From an uncultured Cohaesibacter sp. (GTDB lineage: Bacteria > Pseudomonadota > Alphaproteobacteria > Rhizobiales > Cohaesibacteraceae): 64,000 nt of DNA. Shown in pieces: positions 46,774-56,623 of this stretch. A program made the position numbers and the translations under genes. The stretch's first letter is position 1. The number at the start of each line of letters is the position of its first letter. The stretch is from contig NZ_OY761553.1 of assembly GCF_963664735.1 (NCBI RefSeq), positions 3,469,001 through 3,533,000 of the forward strand, read 5' to 3'. The notes below the pieces were generated by a model that was not told the origin of the DNA, made no database searches, and was given only the letters and a program-made list of their open reading frames with translations.

Positions 46774-47203
46774 CGGGAATCAGGGCCTTTCAAAAAGCCT
46801 TTGGTGTTGCGATAAATCAGCAAAGATTTTAGCTGGCTTTTGGTTAAGGCAGCTTTAACTTTTACAAAGGGTAAAGAATGCAAACAGCATTCATTTGTCG
46901 CTTGATTATTTTGGGCTTTGCTTGTCGATCAAAGCCTGACCGATCTATCGCAGGGTTGAGGCATGTTATTTTTCAATAGAATTGCCATGGGGCAGGCCTC
47001 GGGAAGAGGTGTAAAGCTGTCGCCATGAGCTCGCTAAAACCATGATCCAAATGCATGCATCAGGCAAGGCTTAAGCCTTTGAGGAAAAATACGATGATCA
47101 TGACTTTGCGTTATGGCGGCGTTTCTAGAGCATCATCGCCGAAAAGAAAAGCAGCGTGATGGGGCATTGCCACCACGCTGCTTTTATTCGTTTTGCCTGA
47201 TTA
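46774..47203. other. Gap between glutamate dehydrogenase and aminotransferase genes
   Basis: About 430 bases. It holds a 14-base perfect palindrome AAGGCTTAAGCCTT (47066-47079), then GAGGAAAA and a 21-codon frame on + (47094-47159) that runs into a bidirectional terminator (47147-47185). The rest presumably includes the aminotransferase promoter on -. Confidence 0.5.
47147..47185. terminator. Bidirectional terminator after the glutamate dehydrogenase gene
   Basis: AAAAGCAGCGTG (47147-47158) pairs with CACGCTGCTTTT (47174-47185). It lies 19 bases past the glutamate dehydrogenase stop on -. Confidence 0.88.
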
Positions 47204-50200
47204 TCAGGCCTGTCGAGCCAGATCGGACAGCAGCCCTGCTGCTACGGCAAATTTGGAGACGGTCAGGTCATCACTTTGAGTGATGGCGTCCACGGCCTTG
47301 ACCGTACGCTTGATGGCTGGCGCTTCCTGCTCTAACCAGATTTCCATGCCGGAGCTGCCTTCTTTGGCAAGGCCAAGCACGTAAGCTGTCATTTGATCAT
47401 GTGCATTCGAAATCGAATCACGCACGCGATCCAACGCCAGGCTTTCATAATAGTCAGAAACATCGAGTGTCTCTGCGAGTGCATCAATGCGACCGATATT
47501 GAACTGACCGGCCACAGCAAAGTAGGCCTCGGCGACCTCGCTCAGCGAATGGTTCGATTTTTCTGCGATCAGCACCATGTCCGGAATATCGGCGATGAGG
47601 AACAGTCGAGCGATTTGGGCCGCCAACTCTGCGGGAATGCCGTTCTGCTCATATTTCCGGGTTTCTTCCTGCACCAGATCACTCAGATAGGCGGGCAGAT
47701 ACTGATCGATCGTTGGTGCCAGCTCGTCCATCCCCTTGCGATAAAGTGCCACCGTTTCTGCGATCGGGGCAGATGGCGGAATGTTGCGCATGAACCACTG
47801 GATCTTGCCTAGCAGTAGCTTTTGTACCTCTTCATAAAGGGCGAGCTGAATGGCTCCCGAGGCCTTGTTGTCCAAGGCATCAATTGCGAGGTTCAAAACC
47901 GGCAGATTGAAGGAATCGCGCACGATGATATAGGCTCTTGCAATTTCCTGAGAGCTAGCCCCGGTCTTGTCTGCGATGCGCGGGATGAGGGTTGCCCCGC
48001 CCCTGTTGATCATCAGGTTGGCTATGACCGTGGAGATGATCTCGCGACGCAGGCGATGCGACTTGATTTCCTCGGCGTAGGTGTCCCGCATTTTCTGCGG
48101 GAAGTAGTGCAAGAGTTCATGCTCCAGATATGGATCGTCGGGGAGTTTGCTGTGCAGCAGCTCTTCATAAAGAGAGTTTTTCGCATAAGCCAACAGCAGG
48201 CCGACTTCGGCGCGGCTCAGGGCCTGACCCTTTTTGCGGAACTCCTTCAGTTCTTCATTGTCTGGCAGGAACTCGACAACGCGGTCGAGTTCTCCGGCTT
48301 CTTCCAGACGTTCCATCAGGCGGACCTGATAGCCAAGATCTTCCATGCCGCGCAATTCTGTAAGCGAGATGGAAAGGGTCTGCAGGTAGTTGTTGCGAAG
48401 AATATGCCGACTGACCTCTTCCGTCATGTCTACGAGCAACGCGTTGCGTTCTTCAAGATCCATTTTGTTTGCGCGAATGGCAGCGCCGAGAGCGATCTTG
48501 ATGTTGACTTCCATGTCGGAGCTGTTGACGCCTGCCGAGTTGTCGATGGCATCAGAGTTGCACCGGCCACCAAGGTGGTGGAACTCGATACGGGCTCGCT
48601 GAGTGACGCCGAGGTTTGCCCCTTCGCCGATGACCTTGACGCGCAGATCCTTTGGCGTGATGCGGATTGCATCATTTGCGCGGTCGTCGGCGTCGGCATC
48701 CGTTTCCGAGCTGGCACGGATATAGGTGCCAATACCGCCAAACCACATGAGGTCAACCGGTGCCATCAGAATGGCTTTCATCAGCTCTTGCGGCGTCAGT
48801 TTGGTTTTGGTGATGCCCAGTGCTGCTCTGGCTTCCTTGGACAGGGAAATGGATTTCTCCGAGCGGGAGAAGATTCCCCCCCCTTTGGATATTATGCTTT
48901 CATCATAGTCCTGCCAGGATGACCGACCGAGGTCGAAGACCCGTTTGCGCTCTTTCCAGCTTCTTGCTGCGTCGGGATCGGGATCAATGAAGATATCCCG
49001 GTGGTCAAAGGCTGCGATAAGGCGCGTTTCCTTGGACAATAGCATGCCATTGCCAAACACATCGCCGGACATGTCTCCCACACCGACAGCGCTGAAGGCC
49101 TGGGTCTGAATGTCTCGATCCATCTCGCGGAAATGTCGTTTGACAGCTTCCCATGCACCGCGAGCCGTGATGCCCATTTTCTTGTGGTCATAGCCAGCCG
49201 AGCCGCCCGAGGCAAAAGCGTCACCAAGCCAGAAATTATGGTCTTCGGAAATGCCATTGGCGATATCGGAGAATGACGCGGTGCCCTTGTCGGCTGCGAC
49301 AACCAGATAGGGGTCGTCATCGTCATGTCTGACCACTTTTTCCGGTGGCAGAATGGCTTGTCCTTCCAGATTGTCGGTCACATCCAGCAATGCAGAAATG
49401 AACAGCTTGTAGGACGCGATCCCCTCCGCCATGAAGGCCTCCCGGCCCCCTTCTGTCGGCAGGTGTTTGGGAACAAAGCCTCCCTTCGAGCCAACCGGTA
49501 CGATAACTGCATTCTTGACCTGCTGGGCTTTTACAAGGCCGAGCACTTCGGTGCGGAAATCCTGCGGCCGGTCGGACCATCTCAGGCCCCCGCGTGCAAC
49601 CTTGCCAAAGCGCAAATGCAGGCCTTCGACGCGCGGACTGTAAACGAAGATCTCGCGGAACGGCTTGGGTTCGGGCATGTCGTCCATGGCGCGCGGGTCG
49701 AGCTTCAGGGATAGGGTTGGTTTGTCGTCGCCCTCTGGGGTGCGCTGATAGAAGTTGGTGCGCAGGGTGGCCTGAATCACTCCATGGAACTTGCGCAGGA
49801 TGCGGTCATCGTCGAGGTTGGATACCCGCTCCAGTGCGGTCAGGATACCGTTAGACAGCCGATTGCATTCTTCGTCACGGTTTTTCTGCTCGGGGTTGAA
49901 TCTGGCGTGGAAGAGGTGAACCAGCAAGGCTGAAAGATCAGGATATGTGTTGAGTGTTTCCCACATATAGTCCTGATCATAAGGAATACGGATCTGACGC
50001 AAGTAACGCGAAATGGTTCTTAGGACAGTGATGTCTCGCCACGGAAGATCGGCAGCCATGGAGAGTTTGTTGTAGCCGTCATTTTCGGCTTGGCCATTCC
50101 ACACCGCAAGGAAACAGGCTTCCAGATCGTCGCGCACATCCTTGAATGGGATCGGCTTGCCGCTGGCGCGCTCCAGATCCATGTCATGGAGCCAGTATTT

Positions 50201-52033
50201 GCGATTGGAACCGAGCGGTGCGATTTCGTAGGAGCGTTCGTCGATCACCCGGAAACCCATATTCTCCAGAATCGGAACGCGTTCGGAAAGCGGGATCGGC
50301 ATGCCCTGATGGAATATCTTCAGGGTGATGCGGTGATCTTCATGATGTTCTTTGCGATAGAAGCTGATTGCGGTCTCGTTGCTCCCATCCATGCCTTCCA
50401 TTATCGCAATGTCATCCATGGCCGTTTCTGGCTCGAAAGTGTCACGGTAGGCATCGGAAAAGGCCACGCAATAGCGCTCGATCAGTCTGCTTGCTGTCTT
50501 GACGGGATTGCTGTCCCTAACGACCTGGCAGAGGCCATCAACCCAGGTGCGGATGATGCCATTGATGGCATCTTCCAGCACTGTGCGCGATGGGATTGGC
50601 GTATTTCCGCCAGAGCGGCCAATGATGAAATGGATTCGGGCCAGAGGGCCGTCAGGGAATTCGGGATAGACCGCCGAGAGCCTGCCCTCATAGATATTTT
50701 TGAGAAATTCGCCGATTTCGATGCGTGCTGCGGTATTGTAGCGGTCACGGGGAACGAAAACGAGGCTTGAAACAAAGCGGTCGAACTTGTCGACCCGCGA
50801 TAAAACACGCACCTTCGGGCGCTGATGCAGGCGCAGAATTTCCTGCGAATGATAAAGTAGTGTTTCGCTTTCGGTCTGGAACAGCTCATCACGGGGATAA
50901 TTTTCCAGCACATTGAGCATGGCCTTGCCTGAATGACCAGATGGATCAACGGCGGCCATATCTATGATGCTTTCCACTTTGCGTCTGAGGAAAGGAATAT
51001 TTAACACCGAGCGGTTGTAGGCGGTGTTGGTGAACAGGCCGACGATGCGCAGCTCGCCGGTGAGCTTGCCATCATCGTCATAGCGCTTGATGCCGATATA
51101 ATCCATATAGGCGCGTCGATGTACCTTGGTCTTGACATTGGCCTTGGTGATGAAGAGGGGTTCGGGGCGCATCAGAAAGTCGCGGATTTCCGGTGTCATG
51201 GTCACCAGTTCCTCACCCCGGCGCAAGACCCGGACCTCGGGATTGCGTAGCAGGCCAAGACCTGCCCGTTTGGTGCGTTTCAGATCGCCTTCCTTGGTGG
51301 TGCCATCGAAGGTATATTCGCGCATGCCCAGAAGCGTGAAATTGTTGTCGACAAGCCAGCGCAGGAATTCGACGGTTTCCGTCACATCGCCTTCGGGCAG
51401 GGGCGGCGGCGTGATCTTCAGGATTGCAATGGTTTCCTCAAGCTGCAACAGCATCGGTTTCCAGTCGTCAACCACGGAATCGACATCATTGAGGATGCTG
51501 TCGAGGGTCTTTTGCAGCTCCTTCTTTTTTTCGCTGCTGGCCAGGCGGGTAATATGGACGTGAATGAGGCTCTCTCGTTTGAGATGGGGATTGGTCTGCA
51601 CATCCTTTCTTTCCTTGAGGGCGATCACCTTGTCTTTGGCGTCTCGCTCCGCATTCATGATCGGATGCAACACAAGGCGAATACCGAGACCTGCCTGCTG
51701 CAGCTCGCCCATAATGGAATCGACCAGAAACGGCTTGTTGATATTGTGCAGTTCAATAATTGTTATCTGGTTGGTGGTCGCTTCCTTGTCTTCCTTGAAG
51801 GAAGGATCGAATATCTCGATACGATGCCGGCCTTCGAAGGGATTGTGAAATTTCTCGAACGACCGGTGGGCAATGAAGGCCAGTTCCTCTGCGCTGTAAC
51901 TGGAGAGATCTTCCATGTCGCCTTGTATGAAGAATCTTTCCAGAAATTCTGCTTCTAGAGCACTGTGCTTTTCAGCCAGAGCTTTGGCTTTAGCCATGAG
52001 TTCTGCATGTGCGGTTTTTAGATCCATTGCCAT
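47204..52033 (-). CDS. gdhB: NAD-specific glutamate dehydrogenase, large GDH180 type
   Basis: Very large catabolic enzyme, glutamate to 2-oxoglutarate and ammonia with NAD. Start ATG 52033 (MAMDLKTAHAELMAKAKAL) follows GGAGGACAAAA, giving 1609 residues, the size of the L-GDH180 class. The long N-terminal part has ACT-like regulatory segments; the catalytic core is in the middle third (GLRWSDRPQDFRTEVLGLVKAQ, VPVGSKGGFVPK, GDMSGDVFGNGMLLS, IGEGANLGVTQRARIEF), followed by a helical C-terminal region. Intact throughout. The symbol gdhB follows usage for this class in other bacteria. Confidence 0.95.
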   Translation of the reverse strand: MAMDLKTAHAELMAKAKALAEKHSALEAEFLERFFIQGDMEDLSSYSAEELAFIAHRSFEKFHNPFEGRHRIEIFDPSFKEDKEATTNQITIIELHNINKPFLVDSIMGELQQAGLGIRLVLHPIMNAERDAKDKVIALKERKDVQTNPHLKRESLIHVHITRLASSEKKKELQKTLDSILNDVDSVVDDWKPMLLQLEETIAILKITPPPLPEGDVTETVEFLRWLVDNNFTLLGMREYTFDGTTKEGDLKRTKRAGLGLLRNPEVRVLRRGEELVTMTPEIRDFLMRPEPLFITKANVKTKVHRRAYMDYIGIKRYDDDGKLTGELRIVGLFTNTAYNRSVLNIPFLRRKVESIIDMAAVDPSGHSGKAMLNVLENYPRDELFQTESETLLYHSQEILRLHQRPKVRVLSRVDKFDRFVSSLVFVPRDRYNTAARIEIGEFLKNIYEGRLSAVYPEFPDGPLARIHFIIGRSGGNTPIPSRTVLEDAINGIIRTWVDGLCQVVRDSNPVKTASRLIERYCVAFSDAYRDTFEPETAMDDIAIMEGMDGSNETAISFYRKEHHEDHRITLKIFHQGMPIPLSERVPILENMGFRVIDERSYEIAPLGSNRKYWLHDMDLERASGKPIPFKDVRDDLEACFLAVWNGQAENDGYNKLSMAADLPWRDITVLRTISRYLRQIRIPYDQDYMWETLNTYPDLSALLVHLFHARFNPEQKNRDEECNRLSNGILTALERVSNLDDDRILRKFHGVIQATLRTNFYQRTPEGDDKPTLSLKLDPRAMDDMPEPKPFREIFVYSPRVEGLHLRFGKVARGGLRWSDRPQDFRTEVLGLVKAQQVKNAVIVPVGSKGGFVPKHLPTEGGREAFMAEGIASYKLFISALLDVTDNLEGQAILPPEKVVRHDDDDPYLVVAADKGTASFSDIANGISEDHNFWLGDAFASGGSAGYDHKKMGITARGAWEAVKRHFREMDRDIQTQAFSAVGVGDMSGDVFGNGMLLSKETRLIAAFDHRDIFIDPDPDAARSWKERKRVFDLGRSSWQDYDESIISKGGGIFSRSEKSISLSKEARAALGITKTKLTPQELMKAILMAPVDLMWFGGIGTYIRASSETDADADDRANDAIRITPKDLRVKVIGEGANLGVTQRARIEFHHLGGRCNSDAIDNSAGVNSSDMEVNIKIALGAAIRANKMDLEERNALLVDMTEEVSRHILRNNYLQTLSISLTELRGMEDLGYQVRLMERLEEAGELDRVVEFLPDNEELKEFRKKGQALSRAEVGLLLAYAKNSLYEELLHSKLPDDPYLEHELLHYFPQKMRDTYAEEIKSHRLRREIISTVIANLMINRGGATLIPRIADKTGASSQEIARAYIIVRDSFNLPVLNLAIDALDNKASGAIQLALYEEVQKLLLGKIQWFMRNIPPSAPIAETVALYRKGMDELAPTIDQYLPAYLSDLVQEETRKYEQNGIPAELAAQIARLFLIADIPDMVLIAEKSNHSLSEVAEAYFAVAGQFNIGRIDALAETLDVSDYYESLALDRVRDSISNAHDQMTAYVLGLAKEGSSGMEIWLEQEAPAIKRTVKAVDAITQSDDLTVSKFAVAAGLLSDLARQA

Positions 52034-52244
52034 TTTTGTCCTCCGGCGATCCCGTTCTTCCAAGACCTGCCTGATTTTTTTGAATGCATTTTGACAATCT
52101 GCCGCTCAATCCACCCTTTGCGACAAATACCTAGTCAAGAAGATACGCTGATTTGCTTAAGGCAAAGTCAAACAACTTTTTACAACTTTGGTCTAATCGT
52201 GATGGCTTTTCTGCCGTGAAGCATGGGCATGCCGGAGGTTGGAT

Positions 52245-53144
52245 CTACAGGCCCTCTCTGTGGATCATCCTAGCCAGAGTAATGAAGGCAGCCGCTGTGG
52301 GGGAGCGGGTTCCTCGCAAAATGGCCGTTGCGATGGTCGCTTTCATCGGCAGATCTTTCAGATGCTTGTAGCTGACATTTTCCAAAGCGAGCTGGCGCAT
52401 GCATTCTGGCACAAGCGAGATGCCCTGTTCGGCAGACACCATGCTCATGATGGATGTAATCTGAGGGGCCGGTTGTCCCAATAGCGGTTCAAAGCCTGCT
52501 CGCCTGCAAGCGGAGATGGCTGAGTCATGCAGGCTCAGGCCGATGTGGCGGGGCGTTAGGACCAACGGCTCGTTCCTGAGCAGAAACAGGTCAATTTCGT
52601 TACTTTCCGGCACGGGATCGCGTGAGGTCGGGATGGCGGCGATCAGGGTCTCTGAAGATAGTGGGTAGGTGAGAATGGTTTGGGGATCATCGTGGTTGGG
52701 GCGCAGGATCGCGATATCGAGTGTGCCGTTGAGAAGGTCGTCGCGCAGTTCCACCGAGTTGCCTTCTTCCAGCTTGAAGCTGACGTCCGGGTGGTCGCGA
52801 CGAAAGGTTCTGATCAGGCGTGAGACCGTGGGGTTTAGCAAAGAGGCTCCGGTAAAGCCCAGATTGAGGGTCCCGATTTCGCCCCGTGCGGCGCGTTTAG
52901 CCGCTTCACTTGCCTCTTTGGCCAGATTGGGAAGAGCAACGACCTTTTCCATAAAGGCCTGTCCGGCGGTTGTCAGTTCTGCTCCATGGGGGACACGGTG
53001 GAACAACTGTACACCGATTTCTTGCTCAAGGTCGCGAATCTGTTGGCTTAAAGGTGGCTGCGCTATGCCGACCTTCTGGGCCGCGCGCGTAAAGTTGCCT
53101 TCTTCTGCAACAGCCAGAAAATAACGAATGTGACGAAGTTCCAT
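52245..53144 (-). CDS. LysR-family transcriptional regulator
   Basis: A 299-residue regulator beginning MELRHIRYFLAVAEEGNFT with a classical helix-turn-helix at 15-45 (AAQKVGIAQPPLSQQIRDLE). The substrate domain is complete. It is divergent from an MFS exporter across 108 bases, like the E. coli ynfL/ynfM pair, so it very likely controls that exporter. The short shared region holds AT-rich partial palindromes (TCATATGA at 53158-53165). No strong ribosome site before the ATG. Confidence 0.9.
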   Translation of the reverse strand: MELRHIRYFLAVAEEGNFTRAAQKVGIAQPPLSQQIRDLEQEIGVQLFHRVPHGAELTTAGQAFMEKVVALPNLAKEASEAAKRAARGEIGTLNLGFTGASLLNPTVSRLIRTFRRDHPDVSFKLEEGNSVELRDDLLNGTLDIAILRPNHDDPQTILTYPLSSETLIAAIPTSRDPVPESNEIDLFLLRNEPLVLTPRHIGLSLHDSAISACRRAGFEPLLGQPAPQITSIMSMVSAEQGISLVPECMRQLALENVSYKHLKDLPMKATIATAILRGTRSPTAAAFITLARMIHREGL

Positions 53145-53252
53145 GGTATATAAATTTCATATGATGATTGACTGTTCCATATATTAGATAACTTGACATT
53201 TTTTCGCTATATTGTTTTTCCCACCTTGATAAGAGAGTCTCAGGAAGAGTCC

Positions 53253-54497
53253 ATGTCTACGACCTTCTCCAATCCCGGAGAGATTGCTTTGGGATTAGAA
53301 CAAAACCCCGTGTCTCACGTCCAGTCCGGAACCAGCGCATTTCGGCGGATATCTATTGCTTTTTTCCTTGCCGGTTTTGCAACATTTGCTCTGCTTTACT
53401 GCGTTCAGCCTTTGCTGCCGCTCTTTGCAGAGCATTTTCACGTTCTTCCCGCCACCAGTTCCCTGCCCTTGTCGTTGACGCTTGGTTGCGTCGCGGTCTC
53501 CATCATGGTGATGGGCGCGCTTTCCCAACAGCTGGGCCGCAAGGGCTTGATGCTTACCTCGATGGTGTCAGCTGCGGCGCTGAATCTTGTAGCTTCCATT
53601 GCGCCGGACTGGAATACCTTGCTGATTGCCCGTGCCCTGGAAGGGGTTGCGCTTGGCGGGTTGCCTGCGGTGGCGATGGCCTATCTGGCTGAGGAAATCG
53701 ACCCCAAACATTTGCCCAAAGCGATGGGGATCTATATCGCCGGAACATCGGTTGGGGCGATGCTTGGGCGCGTCGGGATGGGGTCACTGAGCGAATTCAT
53801 CTCATGGCAACAGGCTATGGAAGTGCTTGGTGTGCTCTGCCTGATGGCGGCTGGCGGTTTTGCGCTGTTGCTGCCTCCATCAAAGAATTTTACCAAGACA
53901 CGCCATGTCGGGCTCAGTTTTCATGCGCAGACCTGGCTGGGGCATTTGAAAAATCCCGCCTTGCAAAAGGTCTATATGCTCGGCTTTTGCCTGACGGGTG
54001 TTTTCTCAACGGTCTATAACTATCTCTCGTTCCGACTGTTCGAGCCGCCTTATAACATGAGCCCCTTTACGGTTAGTCTGATGTTCTTGTTGTTCCTGTT
54101 CGGGACCGTGGCCTCTTCCTATACCGGAGCGTTGACCTTGCGCTATGGTGCCAAGCGGTTGTTGCTGGGCTCTTTTTCCCTGACCCTTGTTGGCGTGTTG
54201 ATCACTTTGCCCGGATCGCTGTTTACCATTTGTGTGGGCATAGCCTTTATTACGGTCGGCTTTTTCGTTGGCCACTCGGTGGCGAGCGGGCTGGTCGGGC
54301 TGTCTGCCAAAGGCAACAAGGGGCATGCTTCCTCGCTCTATCTGCTGTTCTACTATATGGGAGCCAGCCTTGTTGGCTATGTCGGCGGATGGTTCTGGCA
54401 TTTGGGGCATTGGCCGGGTCTTGCCGGGTTGACTTGCCTGTTGGCTATCATGGCGATCGTTGTCTCTATGCGCGTGATACCGGTTCGGCACGACTGA
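53253..54497 (+). CDS. MFS transporter, YnfM-like
   Basis: A 12-helix major facilitator, 414 residues from ATG 53253 (MSTTFSNPGEIALGLEQNP), with AGGAAGAG upstream; an earlier in-frame start at 53193 is less likely. The loop after helix 2 reads GALSQQLGRKGLM, the MFS motif A. Resembles the enteric inner-membrane protein YnfM, a putative drug or sugar exporter. Divergent from its likely LysR regulator. Confidence 0.9.
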   Translation: MSTTFSNPGEIALGLEQNPVSHVQSGTSAFRRISIAFFLAGFATFALLYCVQPLLPLFAEHFHVLPATSSLPLSLTLGCVAVSIMVMGALSQQLGRKGLMLTSMVSAAALNLVASIAPDWNTLLIARALEGVALGGLPAVAMAYLAEEIDPKHLPKAMGIYIAGTSVGAMLGRVGMGSLSEFISWQQAMEVLGVLCLMAAGGFALLLPPSKNFTKTRHVGLSFHAQTWLGHLKNPALQKVYMLGFCLTGVFSTVYNYLSFRLFEPPYNMSPFTVSLMFLLFLFGTVASSYTGALTLRYGAKRLLLGSFSLTLVGVLITLPGSLFTICVGIAFITVGFFVGHSVASGLVGLSAKGNKGHASSLYLLFYYMGASLVGYVGGWFWHLGHWPGLAGLTCLLAIMAIVVSMRVIPVRHD

Positions 54498-54517
54498 GCG
54501 AAGCCGAATTTCCAAAT

Positions 54518-54549
54518 AAAAAGCCGGATGGGTTCCATCCGGCTTTTTG
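54518..54549. terminator. Bidirectional terminator between MFS gene and leuB
   Basis: AAAAGCCGGATG pairs with CATCCGGCTTTTT around GGTTC; T tracts on both strands. Confidence 0.92.
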
Positions 54550-54573
54550 TGTTTGTAAGCGATCGGCTCAGGC

Positions 54574-55680
54574 TTAGGCCAGTGCTTTGAGCTCTTCCAG
54601 CACTGCAGCGCCCATTTCAGAGGTGGTGACGACGGTATCGCCTTCCTTGGCGATGTCTCCGGTACGCAGGCCTTTTTCCAGAACCGTTGCGATAGCCTTG
54701 TCGATCATGTCTGCTTCCTTGCCCATTTCGAAGCTGTAGCGCAGAGCCATGGAGAAGGAGGCGATCATGGCGATCGGGTTGGCAATGCCTTTTCCTGCAA
54801 TGTCAGGGGCGGAACCGTGCACCGGTTCGTACATGGCTTTGCGTTTGCCGGTTTTTTCATCCGGAGCGCCGAGCGATGCAGATGGCAGCATGCCCAGTGA
54901 ACCGGTCAACATGGCAGCCACGTCGGAGAGAATGTCACCGAACAGGTTGTCGCAGAGGATAACATCGAACTGTTTCGGGCGGCGTACCAGCTGCATGGCG
55001 CAGTTGTCGGCCAGAATATGGTCCAGAGGCGTTTCAGGATATTCCTTGGAGCCGATTCTGGTGACAACTTCCTTCCAGAGCAGGCCGGACTTCATCACAT
55101 TGTGCTTTTCAGCGGATGAAACGCGGTTGGAGCGGGTCTTTGCCAGATCGAAGGCGACGCGGGTAATGCGTTCGATTTCGGACGTGGTGTAGAGCTGAGT
55201 GTCAACGGCGCGTTTCTGGCCATCTTCCAAGGTGACGATTTCTTTCGGCTCGCCGAAATAAACACCACCGGTCAGCTCACGCACGATCAGGATATCAAGG
55301 CCTTCAACCAGCTCTTTCTTGAGTGAGGAGCTGTCAGCCAAAGCCGGATAGACCAGAGCCGGGCGCAGGTTGGCAAAGAGGCCCAGATCCTTGCGAAGAC
55401 GCAAGAGAGCAGCTTCCGGACGGGCTTCATAAGGAACATTTGCCCATTTGGGACCACCAACAGCGCCGAAGATAACGGCATCGGCTTTCATTGCCTTGGT
55501 CATGTCTTCTTCCGAAATGGCAACGCCGTAAGCGTCATAAGCAGAGCCGCCGACAAGGCCGCTGTCGGTTTCGAAGCTCACATCAAGATTGGCGTTCATC
55601 CAGTCGATGATCGCCTTCACTTCGTTCATGATTTCGGGGCCGATGCCGTCGCCGGGCAGAAGAAAGAGTTTGTGGGACAT
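54574..55680 (-). CDS. leuB: 3-isopropylmalate dehydrogenase
   Basis: NAD-dependent oxidative decarboxylation of 3-isopropylmalate, the third step of leucine synthesis; cytosolic dimer. In the 368 residues LPGDGIGPEIMNEV opens the protein, RELTGGVYFGEPK and the substrate/metal site DNLFGDILSDVAAMLTGSLGMLPSAS mark it as IPMDH rather than isocitrate dehydrogenase. leuD lies 318 bases upstream on the same strand, but a terminator lies between, so leuB probably has its own promoter. Confidence 0.96.
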   Translation of the reverse strand: MSHKLFLLPGDGIGPEIMNEVKAIIDWMNANLDVSFETDSGLVGGSAYDAYGVAISEEDMTKAMKADAVIFGAVGGPKWANVPYEARPEAALLRLRKDLGLFANLRPALVYPALADSSSLKKELVEGLDILIVRELTGGVYFGEPKEIVTLEDGQKRAVDTQLYTTSEIERITRVAFDLAKTRSNRVSSAEKHNVMKSGLLWKEVVTRIGSKEYPETPLDHILADNCAMQLVRRPKQFDVILCDNLFGDILSDVAAMLTGSLGMLPSASLGAPDEKTGKRKAMYEPVHGSAPDIAGKGIANPIAMIASFSMALRYSFEMGKEADMIDKAIATVLEKGLRTGDIAKEGDTVVTTSEMGAAVLEELKALA

Positions 55681-55752
55681 GGGTCAATTCCAGTTGAGAT
55701 TGGCTTTCGCAACCCTGCTGATTGCGCAAGGATCGAAAAGAAAAAATGGCTT

Positions 55753-55788
55753 TTGCATTCGATTAATACCGCCAGCCCTCGAATGCAA
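55753..55788. promoter_or_regulatory. Inverted repeat in the leuB leader
   Basis: TTGCATTCGA (55753-55762) and TCGAATGCAA (55779-55788) are perfect 10-base arms with a 16-base centre, about 75-110 bases before the leuB start. On - a TTTTTT run begins about six bases after the stem. It could be an operator or a weak attenuator hairpin. Confidence 0.5.
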
Positions 55789-55830
55789 GGGTGAAGCGGC
55801 AATTTGGGTGTAATCCCTTTATCGAGGGCA

Positions 55831-55858
55831 CAAAAAAGCCAGACCGTTGGTCTGGCTT
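55831..55858 (-). terminator. Terminator after leuD
   Basis: AGCCAGACC (55837-55845) pairs with GGTCTGGCT (55849-55857); on - it ends in TTTTTTG. It separates leuD from leuB. Confidence 0.88.
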
Positions 55859-55998
55859 GTTGATTGTGCTTCTAAGCGTCAGTTCAGCCGCTGAGGCCCA
55901 GACCATCAGGCTATCGGTGATTTCCGTTGAAAATCACCTGTCGCAGGGATTGCCGAGTAAGCAGGAAACTCCTTACGCATTTTGCGGAGCTAAATGCT

Positions 55999-56604
55999 CT
56001 ATACCCAAGGGCGCTCTTTGAGCATTTCACCTTCGAATTTGTCGACATTGGCGATCTTTTCCATGGTCAGGCCGATATCGTCGAGGCCTTCCAGCAGGCA
56101 CTTCTTCTTGAAGGGGTCAAGCTCGAAGCTGATTTCGCCGCCGTCCGGCCCTTTGATGAGCTGGTTTTCAAGGTCGATGGTCAATGTGGCGTTGGCACCG
56201 CGGGATGCGTCGTCCATGAGTTTTGCCTGATCTTCTTCGCTGACTACAATCGGCAGGATGCCGTTTTTGAAGCTGTTGTTGTAGAAGATGTCGGCAAAGC
56301 TGGTCGAGATGACGCATTTGATGCCGAAGTCCTTCAGCGCCCAAGGCGCATGCTCACGGGAAGAGCCGCAGCCAAAGTTATCGCCAGCGACGATGATCTC
56401 GGCTTTGCGATAGGCTTCCTTGTTCAGGATGAAGTCTTCGTTTTCGGAGCCATCTTCGTTGTAGCGCATTTCATAAAACAGATCGACGCCAAGGCCCGAG
56501 CGTTTGATGGTCTTCAGGAACTGCTTCGGGATGATCATATCCGTGTCGATATTGATCAGTGGCATCGGTGCCGCTACAGCGGTCAAAGTTGTGAATTTTT
56601 CCAT
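55999..56604 (-). CDS. leuD: 3-isopropylmalate dehydratase small subunit
   Basis: Swivel subunit of isopropylmalate isomerase (LeuCD), second step of leucine synthesis. Start ATG 56604 ([22 protein letters not shown]) with AGGACC upstream gives 201 residues; the longer frame overlaps arg[21 protein letters not shown] is the family motif. It starts 19 bases after argC, so the two are one operon; leuC is not in this window. Confidence 0.95.
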   Translation of the reverse strand: MEKFTTLTAVAAPMPLINIDTDMIIPKQFLKTIKRSGLGVDLFYEMRYNEDGSENEDFILNKEAYRKAEIIVAGDNFGCGSSREHAPWALKDFGIKCVISTSFADIFYNNSFKNGILPIVVSEEDQAKLMDDASRGANATLTIDLENQLIKGPDGGEISFELDPFKKKCLLEGLDDIGLTMEKIANVDKFEGEMLKERPWV

Positions 56605-56623
56605 TCTCTGGCGGTCCTTCTGA

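Larger units (their letters stand above)
55681..55998. other. Gap between leuD and leuB with a leader hairpin
   Basis: About 320 bases. It contains the leuD terminator at 55831-55858 and a perfect 10-bp inverted repeat at 55753-55788 in the leuB leader or promoter. I find no leucine-rich leader frame. Confidence 0.55.

Noticed and set aside
47822-48922. Open frame of 366 codons opposite the glutamate dehydrogenase gene
   Set aside because: Antisense to conserved dehydrogenase sequence, no recognisable domain; shadow frame.
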